A stretch of DNA of 7,524 nucleotides from UBA2336 sp964597075 (GTDB lineage Bacteria; Bacteroidota; Bacteroidia; Cytophagales; Cyclobacteriaceae), in assembly GCA_964597075.1 (NCBI GenBank), contig CAZQXC010000123.1, forward strand, positions 1-7,524, written 5' to 3'. Shown here in pieces: positions 6,077-7,524 of this stretch. The notes under the pieces are model-generated. The model made no database searches and was not told the origin of the DNA. It saw only the letters and a program-made list of their open reading frames with translations. The first letter of the stretch is position 1, and each line of letters starts with the position of its first letter. Both the position numbers and the translations under genes were made by a program.

Positions 6077-6108
6077 TATACGTATATTTATTATATTTAT
6101 GACGTATA
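6077..6108. promoter_or_regulatory. Candidate promoter/operator of the toxin-antitoxin pair
   Basis: The 42-base gap before the antitoxin gene is almost entirely A+T. It contains the perfect palindrome TATACGTATA (6077-6086), and its core ACGTATA recurs as a direct copy at 6102-6108, 22 bases or about two helical turns downstream. A -7-like TATATTTA (6092-6099) lies between the copies. Ribbon-helix-helix antitoxins normally repress their own operon by binding paired short sites like these. The operator assignment is inferred. Confidence 0.5.
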
Positions 6109-6111
6109 ATT

Positions 6112-6378
6112 ATGACAATAATGGACGCCAAGATTACACTGCGTTTTGATCGAGAGGTTATCCGGAAAGCCAAACACTTTGCTGAGGTAAATAATATCAG
6201 CCTTTCCCGGCTTACTGAACTTCTTTTTAAAAAGATTACCAGTGCAAAATATCAGGAGTTAGAAGAACTTCCTATTGCTGATTGGGTCCAGCAATTGGCG
6301 GAAGGAGAGGTGGAATACAAAACCAGAAAGCGAACGCGTAAAGCAGCAAAGTCTGAATTTTACGGATCCAGGAAATGA
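6112..6378 (+). CDS. Ribbon-helix-helix antitoxin (DUF6364-like)
   Basis: The 88-residue protein begins with a short strand (KITLRFD, 7-13), then two helices (about 14-27, EVIRKAKHFAEVNN, and 29-43, SLSRLTELLFKKI) joined by a turn. This is the ribbon-helix-helix DNA-binding arrangement. The C-terminal half (about 50-88) has an LPIADWVQQL segment and a very basic tail (KTRKRTRKAAK, ending EFYGSRK) and would wrap and neutralise the toxin. It resembles the DUF6364 antitoxins of Bacteroidota; this is family recall, not a search. Its stop overlaps the downstream PIN gene by four bases (ATGA), the usual antitoxin-first, translationally coupled order. ATG at 6112 is taken as the start, but ATG at 6121, three codons later, is equally possible. 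It should repress its own promoter through the upstream ACGTATA sites. Confidence 0.85.
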   Translation: MTIMDAKITLRFDREVIRKAKHFAEVNNISLSRLTELLFKKITSAKYQELEELPIADWVQQLAEGEVEYKTRKRTRKAAKSEFYGSRK

Positions 6379-6791
6379 ACGTTTTTCTGGATGCTAACAT
6401 ATTAGTTTCCGTCTTGAACAAGGAGTATCCACTTTTTGTGCACAGCGCCCGAATATTAAGTCTTGCAGGTGTTTCTCGATTCAAAGTGCACACATCACCA
6501 CTTTGCCTGGCCATTGCATACTACTTTGCGGAAAAGAAGAGTGGTGCAATCCAAGCAAAACAAAAGATCAAACTGCTTATCCAAAGGATTAGGATCACCA
6601 CTATCGATGAAGAAGTGGTTTTGTTTGCTGCTGGTGATAAAGCTATTCATGATTTTGAAGATGGGATTGAATATTATGCTGCTAAAAAATCAAAATGTAA
6701 CTGCATTATCACTGAAGATGTAAAAGACTTTTATTTCTCTGGGATTGAAGTGTTGACAGCAGAGCAATTTGTGCAACACTACTTACTTTGA
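6375..6791 (+). CDS. PIN-domain toxin (VapC-like ribonuclease), partner of the preceding antitoxin
   Basis: The 138-residue single PIN domain would be a Mg2+/Mn2+-dependent RNase that cuts tRNA or other RNA unless bound by its antitoxin. Visible features are the N-terminal FLDANIL with Asp6, the HTSPLCLAIAYYF strand-helix, the IHDFEDGIEYYAAKK helix with Asp93 and Asp96, and CIITEDVKDF with Asp115 and Asp118. Length and motif order fit the PIN_3-type subfamily. Many PIN enzymes have an acidic residue in the second motif, and related toxins, as I recall them, have Asn (SxxxPNIYY). Here the equivalent region reads LAIAYY, so neither is present, and activity may be reduced. Translation is coupled to the antitoxin by the ATGA overlap. 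The stop codon abuts that of the convergent gene at 6792 with no spacer. Confidence 0.88.
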   Translation: MNVFLDANILVSVLNKEYPLFVHSARILSLAGVSRFKVHTSPLCLAIAYYFAEKKSGAIQAKQKIKLLIQRIRITTIDEEVVLFAAGDKAIHDFEDGIEYYAAKKSKCNCIITEDVKDFYFSGIEVLTAEQFVQHYLL

Positions 6792-7292
6792 TTAGGCGCT
6801 CTTTACGATACCTTTCTGTGGATGGATTTTTACTTCGAAGAACTGTGTAGCGAATGTGGTGAGCCTGTTGCCGATAAATTGAGCTTCTGCCTCCTGCGGA
6901 TAAAACACGGTAAGTTCAAGCGCACCCATTATAAAGTTGTTGTGTTGCGAAAAGGTTCTCACCCACTTTTTGAACTCCTCCGTCCATTCCCGGCAATAGC
7001 GATCAAAGGGCTCTTCGCCTGAAAAAATGAATTCAAGCTGGTTATGGTGATAATACCGGAACCGGAATATCCCCGACAGGGTAATATAAAAATCGTGGAG
7101 TTTAATGAAATTGTTCGACTGATGTTGCTGGATACGTTGGATGGTTTCGTCCACCAGGCCTAACGGGTTATGCTGCAGCATGTACTGCACTTTAACATAA
7201 TCGACCAGGTATTCGAGGAGGGAACTTTCCAGCGACAGCTGGGCCTGTTCTAATACATAATTCTTATCGAGCGGAAAGAATTTTCGCACCAC
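6792..7292 (-). CDS. Hypothetical protein, function unknown
   Basis: I do not recognise this family. The 166-residue product has no signal peptide or membrane helix and looks like a compact soluble protein rich in aromatic residues and Gln. The N-terminal half is probably helical (NYVLEQAQLSLESSLLEYL, then a Gln-rich helix QRIQQHQ). The middle has aromatic strand-like segments (FRFRYYHHNQLEFIF), and an FFEVKI strand comes near the end. The frame has no ATG for initiation. Going upstream it stays open to a TAA at 7386-7388, and the only plausible starts are the tandem GTG codons at 7292 and 7289. A -7 element on the same strand (7309-7316) supports a start here, with a leader of about a dozen bases. 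Codon usage resembles the neighbours. It converges on the PIN toxin gene, with abutting stops. Confidence 0.7.
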   Translation of the reverse strand: MVRKFFPLDKNYVLEQAQLSLESSLLEYLVDYVKVQYMLQHNPLGLVDETIQRIQQHQSNNFIKLHDFYITLSGIFRFRYYHHNQLEFIFSGEEPFDRYCREWTEEFKKWVRTFSQHNNFIMGALELTVFYPQEAEAQFIGNRLTTFATQFFEVKIHPQKGIVKSA

Positions 7293-7308
7293 GGGTGTAA
7301 AGGTTTCA

Positions 7309-7316
7309 CAAAGATA
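7309..7316 (-). promoter_or_regulatory. Bacteroidota -7 promoter element for the minus-strand hypothetical gene
   Basis: Read on the minus strand this is TATCTTTG, a perfect TAnnTTTG. The ten-base string TATCTTTGTG is shared exactly with the element at 1551-1560. Initiation a few bases downstream would give a leader of about 12 bases before GTG 7292. No TTG is seen at the expected -33 position. Confidence 0.6.
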
Positions 7317-7338
7317 AGCATAATTCTCTAACCTTGAT

Positions 7339-7352
7339 CTGTGTCGACACAG
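7339..7352. promoter_or_regulatory. Perfect 14-bp palindrome upstream of the minus-strand promoter, candidate operator
   Basis: CTGTGTCGACACAG is a perfect palindrome, with further flanking complementarity (CTTG at 7333-7336 region against CAAAG at 7355-7359, imperfect). It lies at and just upstream of where a -33 element would sit for the TATCTTTG promoter, in the 102-base gap between two minus-strand genes. That position suits a dimeric transcription factor. A palindrome of this length can also occur by chance in a window of this size. Confidence 0.4.
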
Positions 7353-7394
7353 GCCAAAGACTAGTTGTAATTTTACAACAACCTTTTAGTCACG

Positions 7395-7524
7395 TTACGT
7401 CCCAAAACTCTCTGCCTTAGCCTGACTTAAGTAAACATCAAATTCAATCGGTGAGTCGGCCATGTTGAGCAGACATCCTGTGGGAACAGGCGGATATATT
7501 TCCGCATAGGTTTTTACCATGTTC
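7395..7524 (-). CDS. C-terminal end of an unidentified gene, running off the window
   Basis: On the minus strand an open frame enters from the right edge and ends at TAA (7397-7395). It reads MVKTYAEIYPPVPTGCLLNM and continues ADSPIEFDVYLSQAKAESFGT. An ATG at 7520-7518 could be a start giving 41 residues, but the frame is open to the window edge, so this is more likely the 3' end of a longer gene. The composition looks coding: balanced residues, no low complexity. I cannot assign a family. It has the same orientation as the gene at 6792-7292 and lies 102 bases upstream of it, with a separate promoter between, so the two are probably independent units. Confidence 0.45.
   Translation of the reverse strand, partial: NMVKTYAEIYPPVPTGCLLNMADSPIEFDVYLSQAKAESFGT

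Noticed and set aside
5955..6173. A 72-codon minus-strand frame across the end of the beta-CASP gene and the antitoxin start
   Set aside because: It covers the conserved motif C region of the nuclease and the operator of the toxin-antitoxin pair. There is no independent evidence of coding.
6112..6791. The antitoxin/toxin pair as part of a larger defence island
   Set aside because: The neighbours are ordinary metabolic or RNA-processing genes and there are no integrase, transposase or other defence genes in view. A stand-alone type II module is the simplest reading.
7484..7506. Small hairpins (CCTGT/ACAGG and GCGGA/TCCGC) near the right edge as a terminator
   Set aside because: They fall inside the minus-strand frame at 7395-7524 with short stems and no T-run, so coding sequence explains them.

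Overview
The window looks like chromosomal DNA of a Bacteroidota bacterium, probably of Cytophagales type. The grounds are Bacteroidota-type promoter elements (TAnnTTTG at 1551-1558 and, on the minus strand, 7309-7316; a TAnnTTCG variant at 1961-1968), A-rich translation-initiation regions without Shine-Dalgarno motifs at most starts, and the gene repertoire: a TPR protein, a GapN-type dehydrogenase with an LGLDAKN motif, and a ribbon-helix-helix/PIN pair of a type common in this phylum. The phylum is fairly secure; the order is a guess. I saw no tRNA, rRNA, CRISPR array, insertion sequence or replication origin.

Layout. From 2 to 748 lies the 3' part of a tetratricopeptide-repeat gene that enters from the left edge. 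After a 234-base spacer holding a 12-bp hairpin come a secreted staphylococcal-nuclease-fold protein (983-1471), which lacks several catalytic residues, and a small secreted lysine-rich protein ending in a CxxC...H motif (1563-1922). Next is a tight three-gene operon, deoC-gapN-acyP (1973-4522). A spacer with a degenerate inverted repeat (4558-4615) leads to a beta-CASP metallo-beta-lactamase-fold RNase-like gene (4672-6069). A candidate operator and an overlapping antitoxin/toxin pair follow (6112-6791). The toxin gene meets a minus-strand gene of unknown function (6792-7292) stop codon to stop codon. A short regulatory interval with a 14-bp palindrome then separates that gene from another minus-strand gene that leaves the right edge (7395-7524).

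How the genes may work together. The most coherent unit is deoC-gapN-acyP. DeoC cleaves deoxyribose-5-phosphate to glyceraldehyde-3-phosphate and acetaldehyde. GapN would oxidise glyceraldehyde-3-phosphate directly to 3-phosphoglycerate, making NADPH. Acylphosphatase can hydrolyse 1,3-bisphosphoglycerate to the same product. All three steps therefore bear on the glyceraldehyde-3-phosphate/3-phosphoglycerate node without making ATP. This grouping is inferred from spacing and known chemistry, not proven.

The main points for a second look are the apparent pseudo-nuclease, the missing general-base glutamate in GapN, the missing acidic residue in the PIN toxin, the promoter elements that sit exactly four bases before two start codons (possible leaderless mRNAs), the intergenic inverted repeat, and the convergent genes with no spacer between them. 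No clearly new defence or mobile system is visible.
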